In this document: piece by piece, positions 38,285-47,877 of the stretch
Position numbering within the stretch: the first letter of the stretch is position 1
Layout of the letters: each line of letters starts with the position of its first letter
NCBI GenBank assembly: GCA_900466875.1
Contig: UBNQ01000023.1
Span: 372,001-436,000, forward strand
DNA length: 64,000 bases
Source of the DNA: Hyphomicrobiales bacterium
GTDB lineage: Bacteria; Pseudomonadota; Alphaproteobacteria; Rhizobiales; Rhizobiaceae
Direction: 5' to 3'
Notes under the pieces: model-generated
The model's database searches: none
Told to the model about the DNA's origin: nothing
Seen by the model: only the letters and a program-made list of their open reading frames with translations
Translations under genes and position numbers: made by a program

Positions 38285-41200
38285 ATGGCTGAACAGGCAA
38301 GAACGGGCTCGGCAGACGAAATCCTCGGCGAAAGCCCGCAATTCGTCCATCTGCGCCTGCATTCGGCCTATTCCCTGCTCGAAGGCGCCCTTCCGCTCAA
38401 GAAAGTCCTGGGCAAGGCGGTCGCGGACAATCAGCCCGCTATTGCCATCACCGATACGAACAATCTCTTCGTCGCGCTCGAATTCGCCCAGAAGGCGATC
38501 GGGGATGGTTTGCAGCCGATCATCGGCTGCCAGCTGTCGATCGACATGCAGGACCAGGAAGAGGATCGCCGCGGCAATCAGCTCGCCAAGCTGCCCGCCA
38601 TCGTGCTTCTGGCCGCAACGGCTGAAGGCTATGAGCGGCTGGTCGATCTCGTCAGCCGGGCCTATCTCGGCGGCGAGGGGGTGAGCGAAACCCATATCTG
38701 CGCCTCTTGGCTGGATGAGCTCGGCACCGCGGGCCTCATTGCCTTGACCGGCGCTGCAGCAGGTCCGGTGGACCGGGCGGTCAGGGAAGGGCATCCGAAC
38801 CTTGCCGTGGAAAGGCTTAAGCGACTGAAGAGCCTCTTCGGCGATCGGCTCTATATCGAACTGCAGCGGCACGGTGCCTATGACCGGCGGCACGAACATC
38901 GCATGGTCGATCTCGCCTATGAACACGATGTTCCGCTGGTCGCGACCAACGAAGCTTTTTTCCCGACCAAAGCGGATTACGACGCCCATGATGCGCTGAT
39001 GGCGGTCGCCCATGGCGCGATCGTTTCCGACGACAGCCGTTTTCGCCTCACGCCCGACCATTACCTCAAAAGCCGCGCCGAAATGGCCAAGCTTTTCGCC
39101 GATCTGCCGGAAGCGCTGGAAAACACCGTCGAGATAGCACACCGCTGCTCCTTCGTCCTGAAGACACGCAATCCCATCCTGCCGCGCTTCACCGGCGTCA
39201 GCGATCATCCGGAAGAAGACGAGCGCAAGGAAGCGGCAGAGCTGCGCCGCCAGGCCGTCGAAGGCCTCGATCATCGTCTTGCGGAACTCGGCATGAGTGC
39301 CGGCTTTACCGAGAAGGACTATCGCGAGCGTCTGGATTTCGAACTCGGCGTCATCGAGAAGATGAAGTTTCCCGGCTACTTCCTGATCGTTGCCGACTTC
39401 ATCAAATGGGCCAAGCAGCAGAATATCCCGGTCGGTCCCGGCCGCGGTTCAGGCGCGGGCTCGCTGGTCGCCTACGCGCTGACCATCACCGACGTCGATC
39501 CGTTGCGCTTCTCGCTTCTGTTCGAACGCTTTCTCAATCCCGACCGCGTGTCGATGCCCGACTTCGACATCGACTTCTGCCAGGATCGCCGCGAAGAGGT
39601 GATCCGCTACGTGCAGCGCAAATACGGTCGCGAGCAGGTGGCGCAGATCATCACCTTCGGTTCGCTGCAGGCCCGTGCGGCTCTGCGCGACGTCGGCCGT
39701 GTGCTCGAAATGCCCTATGGCCAGGTCGACCGCATCTGCAAGCTGGTGCCGAACAACCCGGCCAACCCGACGCCGCTCTCCAAGGCGATCGAGGAAGAGC
39801 CGAAATTCCAGGAAGAGGTCGACAAGGAGCCGGTCGTCGGCCGCCTGCTCGATATCGCCCAGAAGATCGAGGGCCTTTACCGCCACGCTTCGACCCACGC
39901 CGCCGGCATCGTCATCGGCGACCGTCCGCTGTCAAAGCTGGTGCCGATGTACCGCGATCCGCGCTCCGACATGCCGGTCACCCAGTTCAACATGAAATGG
40001 GTGGAACAGGCCGGTCTGGTCAAATTCGACTTCCTTGGACTGAAGACGCTGACCGTGTTGAAAACGGCCGTGGATTTCTGCCGCAAGCGCGACATCCATG
40101 TCGATCTGGCAAAGATCCCGCTCGACGACACGCTGACCTATGAAATGCTGTCGCGCGGCGAAACGGTCGGCGTGTTCCAGGTGGAAAGTGCCGGCATGCG
40201 CAAGGCGCTGATCGGCATGAAGCCGGACTGTATCGAGGACATCATTGCGCTTGTGGCGCTTTATCGTCCCGGTCCGATGGAAAACATTCCGACCTACAAC
40301 GCCCGCAAGCACGGCGAGGAAGAGATCGAGTCCGTCCATCCGTCGATCGATTACCTGTTGAAGGAAACCCAGGGCGTTATCGTCTATCAGGAACAGGTCA
40401 TGCAGATCGCCCAGGTCCTGTCGGGTTATTCGCTCGGCGAGGCCGACCTTCTGCGTCGCGCCATGGGTAAGAAGATCAAGGAGGAGATGGACAAGCAGAG
40501 CGAGCGTTTTGTCGATGGCGCCATCAAGAACGGCGTCTCCAAGCCGCAGGCGAAGAACATCTTCGAGCTTCTGGCAAAATTCGCCAATTACGGCTTCAAC
40601 AAGTCCCACGCCGCAGCCTACGCTATCGTCTCATATCAGACGGCCTATATGAAGGCGCATTACCCGGTCGAGTTTCTGGCCGCGACCATGACCTACGATA
40701 TGGCCAACAGCGAAAAGCTCAACGATTTTCGCGAGGATGCCGGTCGCCTCGGCATCAAGGTCATTCCGCCGTCGGTCCAGACCTCCTTCCGCCATTTCGA
40801 AACCGGCGAGGCGAAGATCTATTATGCGCTCGCCGCCATCAAGGGCGTCGGTGAATCCGCAGTCGAGCACATCACGGAAGTCCGTGGCGAAAAACCCTTT
40901 GCCGGGATCGAGGATTTCTGCATGCGGGTCGATCCGAAGCAGATCAACCGCCGCGTTCTGGAAAGTCTGATTTCCGCCGGTGCCTTCGATTGCTTCGGCC
41001 ATGACCGCGCCCAGCTGATTGCAGGCCTCGATCGCGTGATCGGTTACGCCCAGCGCGCTCAGGAAGAAAAGATCTCCGGCCAGTCCGATTTCTTCGGCTC
41101 GTCGGCAAGTTCGGGTCCCGAAAAGCTCATTCTCCCGACATTCAATCCCTGGATGCCGTCGGAAATGCTGATGCGCGAATATCAGGTTCTCGGTTTCTAT

Positions 41201-41779
41201 CTGTCGGCCCATCCGCTCGATACCTACAAGGATGTCCTGTCGAAACTTCGCGTGCAGACCTTTGCCGATTTCTCCGCCGCCGTTCGCCAGGGCGCGACCG
41301 CGGGGCGTCTGGCCGGCACGGTGACCGGCCGCCAGGAGCGCAAGACCAAGACCGGCAACAAGATGGGCATCATCACGTTTTCGGATTCCTCCGGCCAGTT
41401 CGAGGCCGTGCTGTTTTCCGAGGCTCTCGCGCAATATCGTGATCTTCTCGAACCCGGCAGGTCACTGGTCATCACGGTCCAAGCGGACGAGCGGCCGGAA
41501 GGCATCGGCCTGCGCATCCAGACCGCCCAGTCGCTCGAAGAACAGTCGATCCGCATGCAGAAGGCGCTGCGCGTCTTCGTCCGTGATGCCGGCCCTTTGA
41601 AAACGGTTGCCAATCATCTGAACATGCGCGGTGAAGGCCTCGTCTATTTCATCGTCATCAAGGAGGATGGCCGTCGCGAGATCGAGGTGGAACTGACGCA
41701 GAGATATCGCCTCTCGCCGGAAATGGCCGCAGCGCTGAAGGCGGCGCCCGGTGTTCTGGATGTCGAACTCGTCCAGTAG
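38285..41779 (+). CDS. dnaE: DNA polymerase III alpha subunit, replicative (DnaE1)
   Basis: The 1164-residue protein is the chromosomal replicase. Domains in order are an N-terminal PHP domain (FVHLRLHSAYSLLEGA), the polymerase palm with GPGRGSGAGSLVAYAL and catalytic aspartates in PDFDIDFCQDRREEV near residue 425, fingers with YRHASTHAAGIVI, a helix-hairpin-helix part near AAIKGVGESAVEHI, and an OB domain (RKTKTGNKMGIITFSD). The length fits DnaE1, not the SOS-type ImuC/DnaE2. ATG 38285 is chosen; AAGGA lies 12 bases upstream, and a longer TTG start at 38231 is less likely. Confidence 0.95.
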   Translation: MAEQARTGSADEILGESPQFVHLRLHSAYSLLEGALPLKKVLGKAVADNQPAIAITDTNNLFVALEFAQKAIGDGLQPIIGCQLSIDMQDQEEDRRGNQLAKLPAIVLLAATAEGYERLVDLVSRAYLGGEGVSETHICASWLDELGTAGLIALTGAAAGPVDRAVREGHPNLAVERLKRLKSLFGDRLYIELQRHGAYDRRHEHRMVDLAYEHDVPLVATNEAFFPTKADYDAHDALMAVAHGAIVSDDSRFRLTPDHYLKSRAEMAKLFADLPEALENTVEIAHRCSFVLKTRNPILPRFTGVSDHPEEDERKEAAELRRQAVEGLDHRLAELGMSAGFTEKDYRERLDFELGVIEKMKFPGYFLIVADFIKWAKQQNIPVGPGRGSGAGSLVAYALTITDVDPLRFSLLFERFLNPDRVSMPDFDIDFCQDRREEVIRYVQRKYGREQVAQIITFGSLQARAALRDVGRVLEMPYGQVDRICKLVPNNPANPTPLSKAIEEEPKFQEEVDKEPVVGRLLDIAQKIEGLYRHASTHAAGIVIGDRPLSKLVPMYRDPRSDMPVTQFNMKWVEQAGLVKFDFLGLKTLTVLKTAVDFCRKRDIHVDLAKIPLDDTLTYEMLSRGETVGVFQVESAGMRKALIGMKPDCIEDIIALVALYRPGPMENIPTYNARKHGEEEIESVHPSIDYLLKETQGVIVYQEQVMQIAQVLSGYSLGEADLLRRAMGKKIKEEMDKQSERFVDGAIKNGVSKPQAKNIFELLAKFANYGFNKSHAAAYAIVSYQTAYMKAHYPVEFLAATMTYDMANSEKLNDFREDAGRLGIKVIPPSVQTSFRHFETGEAKIYYALAAIKGVGESAVEHITEVRGEKPFAGIEDFCMRVDPKQINRRVLESLISAGAFDCFGHDRAQLIAGLDRVIGYAQRAQEEKISGQSDFFGSSASSGPEKLILPTFNPWMPSEMLMREYQVLGFYLSAHPLDTYKDVLSKLRVQTFADFSAAVRQGATAGRLAGTVTGRQERKTKTGNKMGIITFSDSSGQFEAVLFSEALAQYRDLLEPGRSLVITVQADERPEGIGLRIQTAQSLEEQSIRMQKALRVFVRDAGPLKTVANHLNMRGEGLVYFIVIKEDGRREIEVELTQRYRLSPEMAAALKAAPGVLDVELVQ

Positions 41780-41825
41780 CGTAATTCCGGCAAACGCTGT
41801 AACCGGTTTTATGTTTGGAACTACG

Positions 41826-43013
41826 CTAGATGCGCGTTCCTCCGCGATGGTCATGCTTGTCGGAATGAGAAGTACCGGCGAGCTTCACCTGGTTCCTGCC
41901 TGCGTTTTTGGCTGTGTAAAGCGCCAGATCGGCCTGCCGATAGGCCTCCTGCAATCCATCGGTGGTGGTCAGCGAAGACACGCCAAAACTCGCCGTGACG
42001 CTCAGATTGTCCGGCAGGCCGGGCAGGGTCATTGTCGCGCCACGCAGGGCCTGCGCAAACAATAACGCGGTCCCGACCTCCGTATCCGGCAAGAAGATTG
42101 CAAACTCCTCACCGCCAATGCGGCCGAGCGCTGCCCTCTTCGGCGCGCTGTCATTCATCAGCTGCCCGAAAGCCTGGATCACCAAGTCTCCGACATGATG
42201 CCCATAGGTGTCGTTGATGCGCTTGAAATGATCGAGGTCGCACAGGATGACCGCGTGTTGCCCGTTAGGCGCTTCACCCAGAAGCGATTGGACCTGCCGG
42301 TCGAAGCCGCGCCTGTTGGCAAGTGCCGACAGCGTATCCTTCTCCGATTCGCTACGCTGGTCCGCCATGATCTCGAGCACCAGCGCCGCCAGCAGGGTCA
42401 GTCCGACGGCCACGACGAGGATCGCCGTGGCGCTTTGCGAAATCAGCGCATAGTTCGTGTGGATGTAGTCTCGGGCGACAGAACCTGCTCCCACAAGAAC
42501 GGCAAGCCCCGCCTTGGCGAGGAAATGCAGGCCGGTAAACAGCATCAGCATGCCGAGAAAGCGGTCGATCGCCTGACGTCCGCGCGACGAGAGCACGACG
42601 AAGGCGCTGTCGAGAAGGACGACGGCAAACGGGCTCTGGTAGGAAAAGGCCTGCACCGGCGTCCCGCGCGGCAGATCGTAGATCACATAGCACAGGATGA
42701 TGCTTGCGCCGACGAAGAAGACGGCGATCCGCTTGTCGAGCCGGCGACCGTAAAGATGTCCGATTCCGACCCGCAGAAGCATCATGCCGATCAGAACGGT
42801 AGCGAAAGCGCCGATCGCCCAGACTTTGGGTGCCGCTGTATAGGCGATCAAAAGTTCGCATAACGCTGAGAGCGATGCGACGCCAAATCCGGCGGCCAGC
42901 CACAAGGCCGCCCGGCGTGATCGGCTGCGGGTGGCAACGACGGCAAAAACCGCGCTGAAGCATACCGCAATGACGAAATTCACGCCCAGGAAAAAAGCTA
43001 CACCGTTCATCAA
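41826..43013 (-). CDS. Membrane-bound diguanylate cyclase (GGDEF)
   Basis: The 395-residue protein has about seven membrane helices in residues 1-215, then a GGDEF domain beginning ANRRGFDRQVQSLL, with CDLDHFKRINDTYGHHVGD and the active motif GGEEF in LGRIGGEEFAIFLPDT. It should make cyclic-di-GMP from GTP. The position of the inhibitory RxxD site reads RAAL, so product inhibition there is probably absent. It ends 46 bases from the dnaE stop, facing it. Confidence 0.9.
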   Translation of the reverse strand: MMNGVAFFLGVNFVIAVCFSAVFAVVATRSRSRRAALWLAAGFGVASLSALCELLIAYTAAPKVWAIGAFATVLIGMMLLRVGIGHLYGRRLDKRIAVFFVGASIILCYVIYDLPRGTPVQAFSYQSPFAVVLLDSAFVVLSSRGRQAIDRFLGMLMLFTGLHFLAKAGLAVLVGAGSVARDYIHTNYALISQSATAILVVAVGLTLLAALVLEIMADQRSESEKDTLSALANRRGFDRQVQSLLGEAPNGQHAVILCDLDHFKRINDTYGHHVGDLVIQAFGQLMNDSAPKRAALGRIGGEEFAIFLPDTEVGTALLFAQALRGATMTLPGLPDNLSVTASFGVSSLTTTDGLQEAYRQADLALYTAKNAGRNQVKLAGTSHSDKHDHRGGTRI

Positions 43014-43532
43014 TCCATCGCTGCAATCAGGGCGGCAGAGGCCGGAAACTGGTCCGCGCCGTGTCCTGGACAGAAAAAAAGCAGATATCGTCTGATGCTT
43101 ATAGAGGTCGCCGAAGCGCGATCAACTGGCAGATATGCCATTGCACGTCCCAGGCGTCTGGCAAGGAGAGCGTCGGGGCGGCGCAATCGCGCCCGTTGTC
43201 GGTGCTTGGCACGCGATCCGTCCTCCCCGGAGGACGGTCATGGAAGAAAAACAACACATAACCGTCCAGCACTGATGGAAGCGTCATCCATGGGGGACAC
43301 GGATCTCGGGGGTACTTCCATGCCGCTCAAGTAGAAATCGAACGTGGTCGCAATGTGGCGTGGTAGCGCCTTTGTCCTTCGACTTTCGTCTAGGCCATGT
43401 TTTGGGATGGTGGAAAAGAAAGAGGCAGGCAGATGGCGTCTGCTGGCCAGGAGGAAGTCGTACCGCAATTTGTTGTGCTGCGATACGATCTTTTCAAGGC
43501 CGGAATGAATGTCCGGTTTCCCCTTTTATCAA
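43014..43532 (-). other. Gene-free stretch with a 20-base palindrome
   Basis: About 520 bases between the cyclase and transpeptidase genes hold only short, unlikely reading frames. A perfect stem CCGTCCTCC/GGAGGACGG with a two-base loop lies at 43218-43237 without a T run on either side. The promoter of the cyclase gene should lie near 43020-43120. Confidence 0.45.
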
Positions 43533-44864
43533 TCAATACAGACCGATACCGCCAATATATGATTCTCTTTTCAAACGACGGGCGGGCTTTTGCTCGCTCT
43601 GGCTGAGACCTGCCTGTGCGATATTCGCCTGCGAACGGGTGAGGGTGACAAAGTCGGTGCCCTTGCCGGTCTCCGGGCCGAGCCCTTGATCGGTGATGGT
43701 GAGCGAGGTACCGTTCGCCATCAACTCCCCGATCCGTTCGCGAACATTCTTGGGGATGTCGAGCCGGTCGAGCGCCACAGCCGCGGCATTCGGCAGGCTG
43801 GCATCTGCAGGCTTGTCGATGCCGAGCTGCTTCATCTCGTCCTCGGTCATCTCGTTTTTCAGCGTGACCGCATGCCATTCGGCCGTTTCGGCATTGCGCT
43901 CGAGATGGTCGGCGGTGAAGAAATGCGTGCCGAGCGCCTGTTCCGGGTCCTTGATGCCGACGGGTGCTTCGAACAGTGGCTCGAAATTGCGGCGCACGAG
44001 GATCTGGCCTGCCGGCGGCTCGTTCTCTCCTGCCGATTGATAGAGTGCAGCGAGGAATTCCTTGCCGATCAGCGCGCCACCTGCCGGAAGGTCTTTCCAG
44101 CGCTTGTAGGCCGCGATCGCCTCGCGCGTCATTGGACCTGCTATGCCATCCGCAACGCCGGCGTCGAAACCGAGATCGGTCAGATGGGTCTGGACATCGA
44201 GCATCGTTTCGCGCGCACCGCGGCGATGAATGAGGATGCGCAAAGGCGCCGCATCTTCGGGAACGACGGCCTGCAGCGAGCCCGTCGGCATGGGATCCGT
44301 GCCGGCCATGGCGACGTCATAGGACCCGTCGGCGGCTTTCTTCATTGCGGTCGGGCGCAGATCGGCATTCGGGAACAGCGGCTCGGATGGCAGGCGCTTG
44401 AGCGGCATGAAGAGGTTGGCGTTCTCGACCTTGACCGGCTTTACCGGAGCATCGGAGATCACCACATGCACGCCGCGTTCCGTCATGTCGTAGATCGCCT
44501 TGGCGGTTCCCGTGGGAATGCGCACGCAGCCGTGCGACGCCGGATAGTTCGGCACGTTGCCTTCGTGAAGCGCGATTCCCGACCATGTCAGACGCTGCAT
44601 GAAGGGCATCGGTGCGTTCGAATAGATGTTCGATTCGTGATACTTGCGCTTCTCCAGGATGGAGAAGATGCCGCTCGGCGTCGTGTGGCCGGCCTTGCCC
44701 GTCGAGACCTTCGAGGTCTTCACGACGGTCTCGCCGTCATAGACTGTCATCGACTGCTGATCTTTCGAAACGATGATCTGGAGTGTTGCTGTGTCGGCAA
44801 AAGCGGACAGAGAGAGAATGGTCCCGGACAGGAGTCCGAGGCTGAACAAAACGCCACGCAACAT
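43533..44864 (-). CDS. L,D-transpeptidase with peptidoglycan-binding domain
   Basis: The 443-residue protein has a signal peptide (residues 1-23, cleavage after AFA). A YkuD domain follows, with IALHEGNVPNYPASHGCVRI and catalytic Cys113. Around residues 220-265, DVQTHLTDLGFDAGVADGIAGPMTREAI is a peptidoglycan-binding-like repeat. It should form 3-3 cross-links or attach proteins to peptidoglycan in the periplasm; rhizobia rely heavily on such links. A C-terminal 140-residue region has no recognised fold. Confidence 0.9.
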   Translation of the reverse strand: MLRGVLFSLGLLSGTILSLSAFADTATLQIIVSKDQQSMTVYDGETVVKTSKVSTGKAGHTTPSGIFSILEKRKYHESNIYSNAPMPFMQRLTWSGIALHEGNVPNYPASHGCVRIPTGTAKAIYDMTERGVHVVISDAPVKPVKVENANLFMPLKRLPSEPLFPNADLRPTAMKKAADGSYDVAMAGTDPMPTGSLQAVVPEDAAPLRILIHRRGARETMLDVQTHLTDLGFDAGVADGIAGPMTREAIAAYKRWKDLPAGGALIGKEFLAALYQSAGENEPPAGQILVRRNFEPLFEAPVGIKDPEQALGTHFFTADHLERNAETAEWHAVTLKNEMTEDEMKQLGIDKPADASLPNAAAVALDRLDIPKNVRERIGELMANGTSLTITDQGLGPETGKGTDFVTLTRSQANIAQAGLSQSEQKPARRLKRESYIGGIGLY

Positions 44865-45002
44865 GAAGACCTCTTACGCATTACAATCGTCGTCAATTTA
44901 GCGTGTTAAACTTAATGAAAATTTTCTGAAAAGTGGCGGGATCGTGTCAATTCATCACGTTCGTGCGATTTTGCGACAAATTCCGGATGCGCTTGGGACG
45001 GC

Positions 45003-46289
45003 TTAACGGCGCTTGTCGCCAAACGTATATCCGGTCTCGACGGCTGCCTTGCCGAACTTGTTGCGAAGCTTGTCCATGGCCGCTTCCGCCGCCGCCCGGC
45101 GGCCTGCCTGCTGGTCGACGAGATCCGGTGGATCGGCAAGCGTGGGATCGCAAAGATCGGTCACGCCGATACCCAGCAGGCGGAATTTCGTGCCGTCCGT
45201 TTCCTTTTCCATCAGCGACAGGCCGGTGCGGAAAATCCGGTCGGCGAGCTGGGTTGGGTCTTCCAGCCGTTTGTTGCGTGTCCGGCTCTTGAAGTCGGCC
45301 GTCTTCATCTTCAGCACGACGGTATGCCCGGCGATTTCGTGTTTTTTCAGCCGCGCAGAGACTTTTTCAGACAAGCGGCGCAGAACCGGCACGAGCTCGT
45401 CGTGGCGGGAAATGTCGTCGAAGAAGGTTGTTTCGGCCGAAACGCTCTTTGCCGCGTCGTTCAAATGCACTTCGCGCTCGTCCATGCCGCGCGCCAGTCG
45501 ATAGAGGCGCTGCCCCATCGAGCCGTAACGGCGCATCAGGTCGCCTTCCTCCATCTGCTGCAACTGCCCGATCGTGCGGATGCCGTCGGCCTCCAGCGTC
45601 GCATTGAAGGCCTTGCCGACGCCCCAGATGGTGGTGACCGGGCGCGGCGCCAGAAAATCCTTCGCCTCGGCCTCGCCGATGACGGAAAAGCCGCGCGGTT
45701 TCTGCAGGTCTGAGGCGACCTTGGCGAGGAACTTGCAATAGGACAGGCCGACGGAGATCGAGATCCCAAGCTCACTTTCCACCCGCCGTGCAAACCTGGC
45801 AAGGATCCGCGCCGGCGGATCCCGGTGCAGGCGTTCGGTGCCTGCAAGCTCCAGAAACGCCTCGTCGATCGATAGAGGCTGGACGAGGGGGGTGAGCTCC
45901 ATCATCATCCGCCGCACCTGCCGGCCGACGCCCGCATATTTTTCCATATCGGGGCGGATCACCACGGCATTTGGGCAAAGTTCAAGCGCCTTGAACATCG
46001 GCATCGCCGATCTGACGCCATTGATGCGCGCGATATAGCAGGCCGTGGAGACAACCCCGCGCTTGCCGCCGCCGATGATGACCGGCTTGTCGGCAAGCTC
46101 CGGATTGTCCCGTTTTTCGATGGTGGCATAAAAGGCGTCGCAATCGATATGCGCCAGCGTCAGATCATAGAGCTCGCGATGATAAAGAAGCCGCGGCGAT
46201 CCGCAGGCGCGGCAACGGCGCGTCTCCGCCTTCTGCTCGGCAAGGCAGTCGCGACAGAAACCGGTTATTGCGTCGGCAGAAGGTGTCAT
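45003..46289 (-). CDS. dinB: DNA polymerase IV (DinB)
   Basis: The 428-residue Y-family translesion polymerase has a short N-terminal zinc-finger-like part (Cys12, Cys15, Cys26, Cys29) absent from E. coli DinB. The palm follows, with HIDCDAFYA and the catalytic [10 protein letters not shown] (Asp142, Glu143), then little-finger domain motifs. ATG 46289 stands six bases from a perfect LexA box, which leaves no room for a ribosome binding site. Translation may be leaderless or nearly so; an in-frame GTG at 46340 would put the box inside the gene. Confidence 0.92.
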   Translation of the reverse strand: MTPSADAITGFCRDCLAEQKAETRRCRACGSPRLLYHRELYDLTLAHIDCDAFYATIEKRDNPELADKPVIIGGGKRGVVSTACYIARINGVRSAMPMFKALELCPNAVVIRPDMEKYAGVGRQVRRMMMELTPLVQPLSIDEAFLELAGTERLHRDPPARILARFARRVESELGISISVGLSYCKFLAKVASDLQKPRGFSVIGEAEAKDFLAPRPVTTIWGVGKAFNATLEADGIRTIGQLQQMEEGDLMRRYGSMGQRLYRLARGMDEREVHLNDAAKSVSAETTFFDDISRHDELVPVLRRLSEKVSARLKKHEIAGHTVVLKMKTADFKSRTRNKRLEDPTQLADRIFRTGLSLMEKETDGTKFRLLGIGVTDLCDPTLADPPDLVDQQAGRRAAAEAAMDKLRNKFGKAAVETGYTFGDKRR

Positions 46290-46294
46290 GTCAG

Positions 46295-46309
46295 GAACAA
46301 AGGTTGAAC
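46295..46309 (-). promoter_or_regulatory. LexA (SOS) box of dinB
   Basis: GAACAAAGGTTGAAC is an exact GAAC-N7-GAAC, the complement of the alphaproteobacterial LexA consensus GTTC-N7-GTTC. It lies directly upstream of dinB, a classical SOS gene, so repression by LexA and induction by DNA damage are expected. Confidence 0.85.
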
Positions 46310-46407
46310 ATCTGCACGATAGGCCGCAATCGGGCGCCACTCAAGGGCGGACAGGCCCGTCCACATGCATTTGTTCTTGCCAGGCGCCTGCTGAGCTTGG
46401 CGTCGGA

Positions 46408-47049
46408 TTAGCGGCCGATATGCGCACGGATGAGATCATCCGCGTGTGACCAGTCCATTGCCCGGGCTATACCGTCGTCTGGCCTCGGTGCCAGAAGATG
46501 CAGCGGCGAATCCGGCATCATGTGTAGCACCAGGCAGTTTTCAACATGATCCCGCACCGAGTGGAGGTTATGGGCCATGTCGTCGATGAAGACGGATGGC
46601 AGGGTGCGTTCGCCGTGGATGCGCCGCATCACCGGGCCTTTCGGTTCCTCTGTTGCCACAAGCGGAAAATCGAAGCCAAGGCGGTCGAGCAGCCGACGCC
46701 GTGGTTCGCTGTAGCGCGGCGGCATGGCGGTGAGAAACAGAACATCCGCTTCAGCGCCAAGTGCATTGAGCGTATCAAGCGCCAGATCGAAAGGCGCCTG
46801 CCATTCTTCCTGTTGCTCGAAAAAGGAGCCGATCAGCTGCTTGACGGCCACGTCGTCGATAGCAACTTCGGTTCCGACCGAGACGATATTGCCGGTCAGC
46901 CGGAATGAACGCGGCAGAAGTTCAAGTCCATCCTTCTTCAGGTAGGTCTCGAAGGGGGCGAAAAACTGCAGCACAACGTCGTCCACATCGCAGACAATGA
47001 GCGGTCGGTCCTTGAGGCTGACATGCGAAAGATCGAGGATTTCGCTCAT
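46408..47049 (-). CDS. HAD-superfamily hydrolase
   Basis: The 213-residue product has the HAD nucleophile motif in IVCDVDDVVLQFF (Asp21, Asp23), motif II LFLTAMPP, a lysine in TEEPKGP, and motif III SVFIDDMAHNLHSV. It is probably a phosphatase; the substrate is unknown. It begins one base after the stop of the DUF3572 gene, so the two are a unit on the minus strand. Confidence 0.82.
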   Translation of the reverse strand: MSEILDLSHVSLKDRPLIVCDVDDVVLQFFAPFETYLKKDGLELLPRSFRLTGNIVSVGTEVAIDDVAVKQLIGSFFEQQEEWQAPFDLALDTLNALGAEADVLFLTAMPPRYSEPRRRLLDRLGFDFPLVATEEPKGPVMRRIHGERTLPSVFIDDMAHNLHSVRDHVENCLVLHMMPDSPLHLLAPRPDDGIARAMDWSHADDLIRAHIGR

Positions 47050-47050
47050 C

Positions 47051-47359
47051 TCAATAGTCTCCGGGTCCGAAATAGGGTCCGGAATAATGATGCTGCGCAG
47101 CGACGACCGTCTCCGGCTTTGTATTGGTGGCCTCGCAGAAAGCCAGCAGCGTCGGTTCGTGGCCCATGATGAAATCGATCATGCCGGCCAGGAAGCCTGG
47201 ATCCGAGATGGCGGACCTTATCTGGTCGGGTGCCACGCCCGACAGCGCTAGGAAGCGCTGCAGCATGTCCGGCTCGCCGGCCATCCATCCAAGCACGGCG
47301 GTAGCCGTCTCTTCCGCCTCGATGCGTTTGGCATCCTGTGCAGTCGTTTTTGCAGGCAT
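47051..47359 (-). CDS. DUF3572 family protein
   Basis: The 102-residue acidic, helical protein matches the DUF3572 pattern: AVLGWMAGEPDMLQRFLALSG and GFLAGMIDFIMGHEPTLLAFC. No membrane segment or catalytic motif is visible, and function is unknown. ATG 47359 is chosen; an extra eight-residue extension is open upstream. The gene is divergent from divK, whose start is 130 bases away. Confidence 0.8.
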   Translation of the reverse strand: MPAKTTAQDAKRIEAEETATAVLGWMAGEPDMLQRFLALSGVAPDQIRSAISDPGFLAGMIDFIMGHEPTLLAFCEATNTKPETVVAAQHHYSGPYFGPGDY

Positions 47360-47489
47360 TGTGCGGGAGTTACCTCTTCTCAACCAAATGGCCTTACCTT
47401 GATGAGACAGGGCTCAATGGAATCGGCCATTTTGAAGCTTATATATAGAAAATACGCTTTTGAAGGCGCGATTTGAGGAATGGATCGCA

Positions 47490-47861
47490 ATGCCCAAACG
47501 GGTCATGATTGTCGAAGACAACGAGCTGAACATGAAGCTCTTCCGCGATCTGATCGAGGCGTCGGGCTATGAGACGATCCAGACCCGAAACGGCATGGAA
47601 GCGCTCGATCTCGCCCGCAAGCATCGTCCCGATCTTATCCTGATGGATATCCAGCTGCCTGAAGTTTCCGGTCTGGAAGTCACCAAGTGGCTGAAGGAAG
47701 ACGACGAACTTCATGTTATCCCGGTCATCGCCGTTACGGCATTCGCGATGAAGGGAGACGAGGAACGCATCCGCCAGGGCGGTTGCGAAGCCTATGTCTC
47801 CAAGCCGATCTCGGTGCCGAAGTTTATCGAAACGATCAAGACTTATCTCGGCGACGCATGA
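47490..47861 (+). CDS. divK: Single-domain response regulator DivK
   Basis: The 123-residue receiver domain has acidic residues in [12 protein letters not shown], the phosphoacceptor Asp53 in [12 protein letters not shown], and the conserved Lys in AYVSKPIS. The sequence and position directly before pleD identify DivK, which in Caulobacter and rhizobia controls cell-cycle kinases DivJ/PleC and so CtrA. ATG 47490 is chosen; ten more upstream residues are open but lack support. Confidence 0.93.
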   Translation: MPKRVMIVEDNELNMKLFRDLIEASGYETIQTRNGMEALDLARKHRPDLILMDIQLPEVSGLEVTKWLKEDDELHVIPVIAVTAFAMKGDEERIRQGGCEAYVSKPISVPKFIETIKTYLGDA

Positions 47862-47877
47862 TGCGGGGAGCACGGGC

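Noticed and set aside
38285..41779. The dnaE gene as the SOS-type ImuC/DnaE2, given the nearby LexA-like boxes
   Set aside because: Length of 1164 residues and the full replicase domain layout fit DnaE1; no imuA/imuB neighbours are present, and the boxes serve the small peptide gene.
43397..43606. A 69-codon plus-strand frame before the transpeptidase gene end
   Set aside because: No ribosome binding site and no protein-like pattern; it overlaps the transpeptidase C-terminus.
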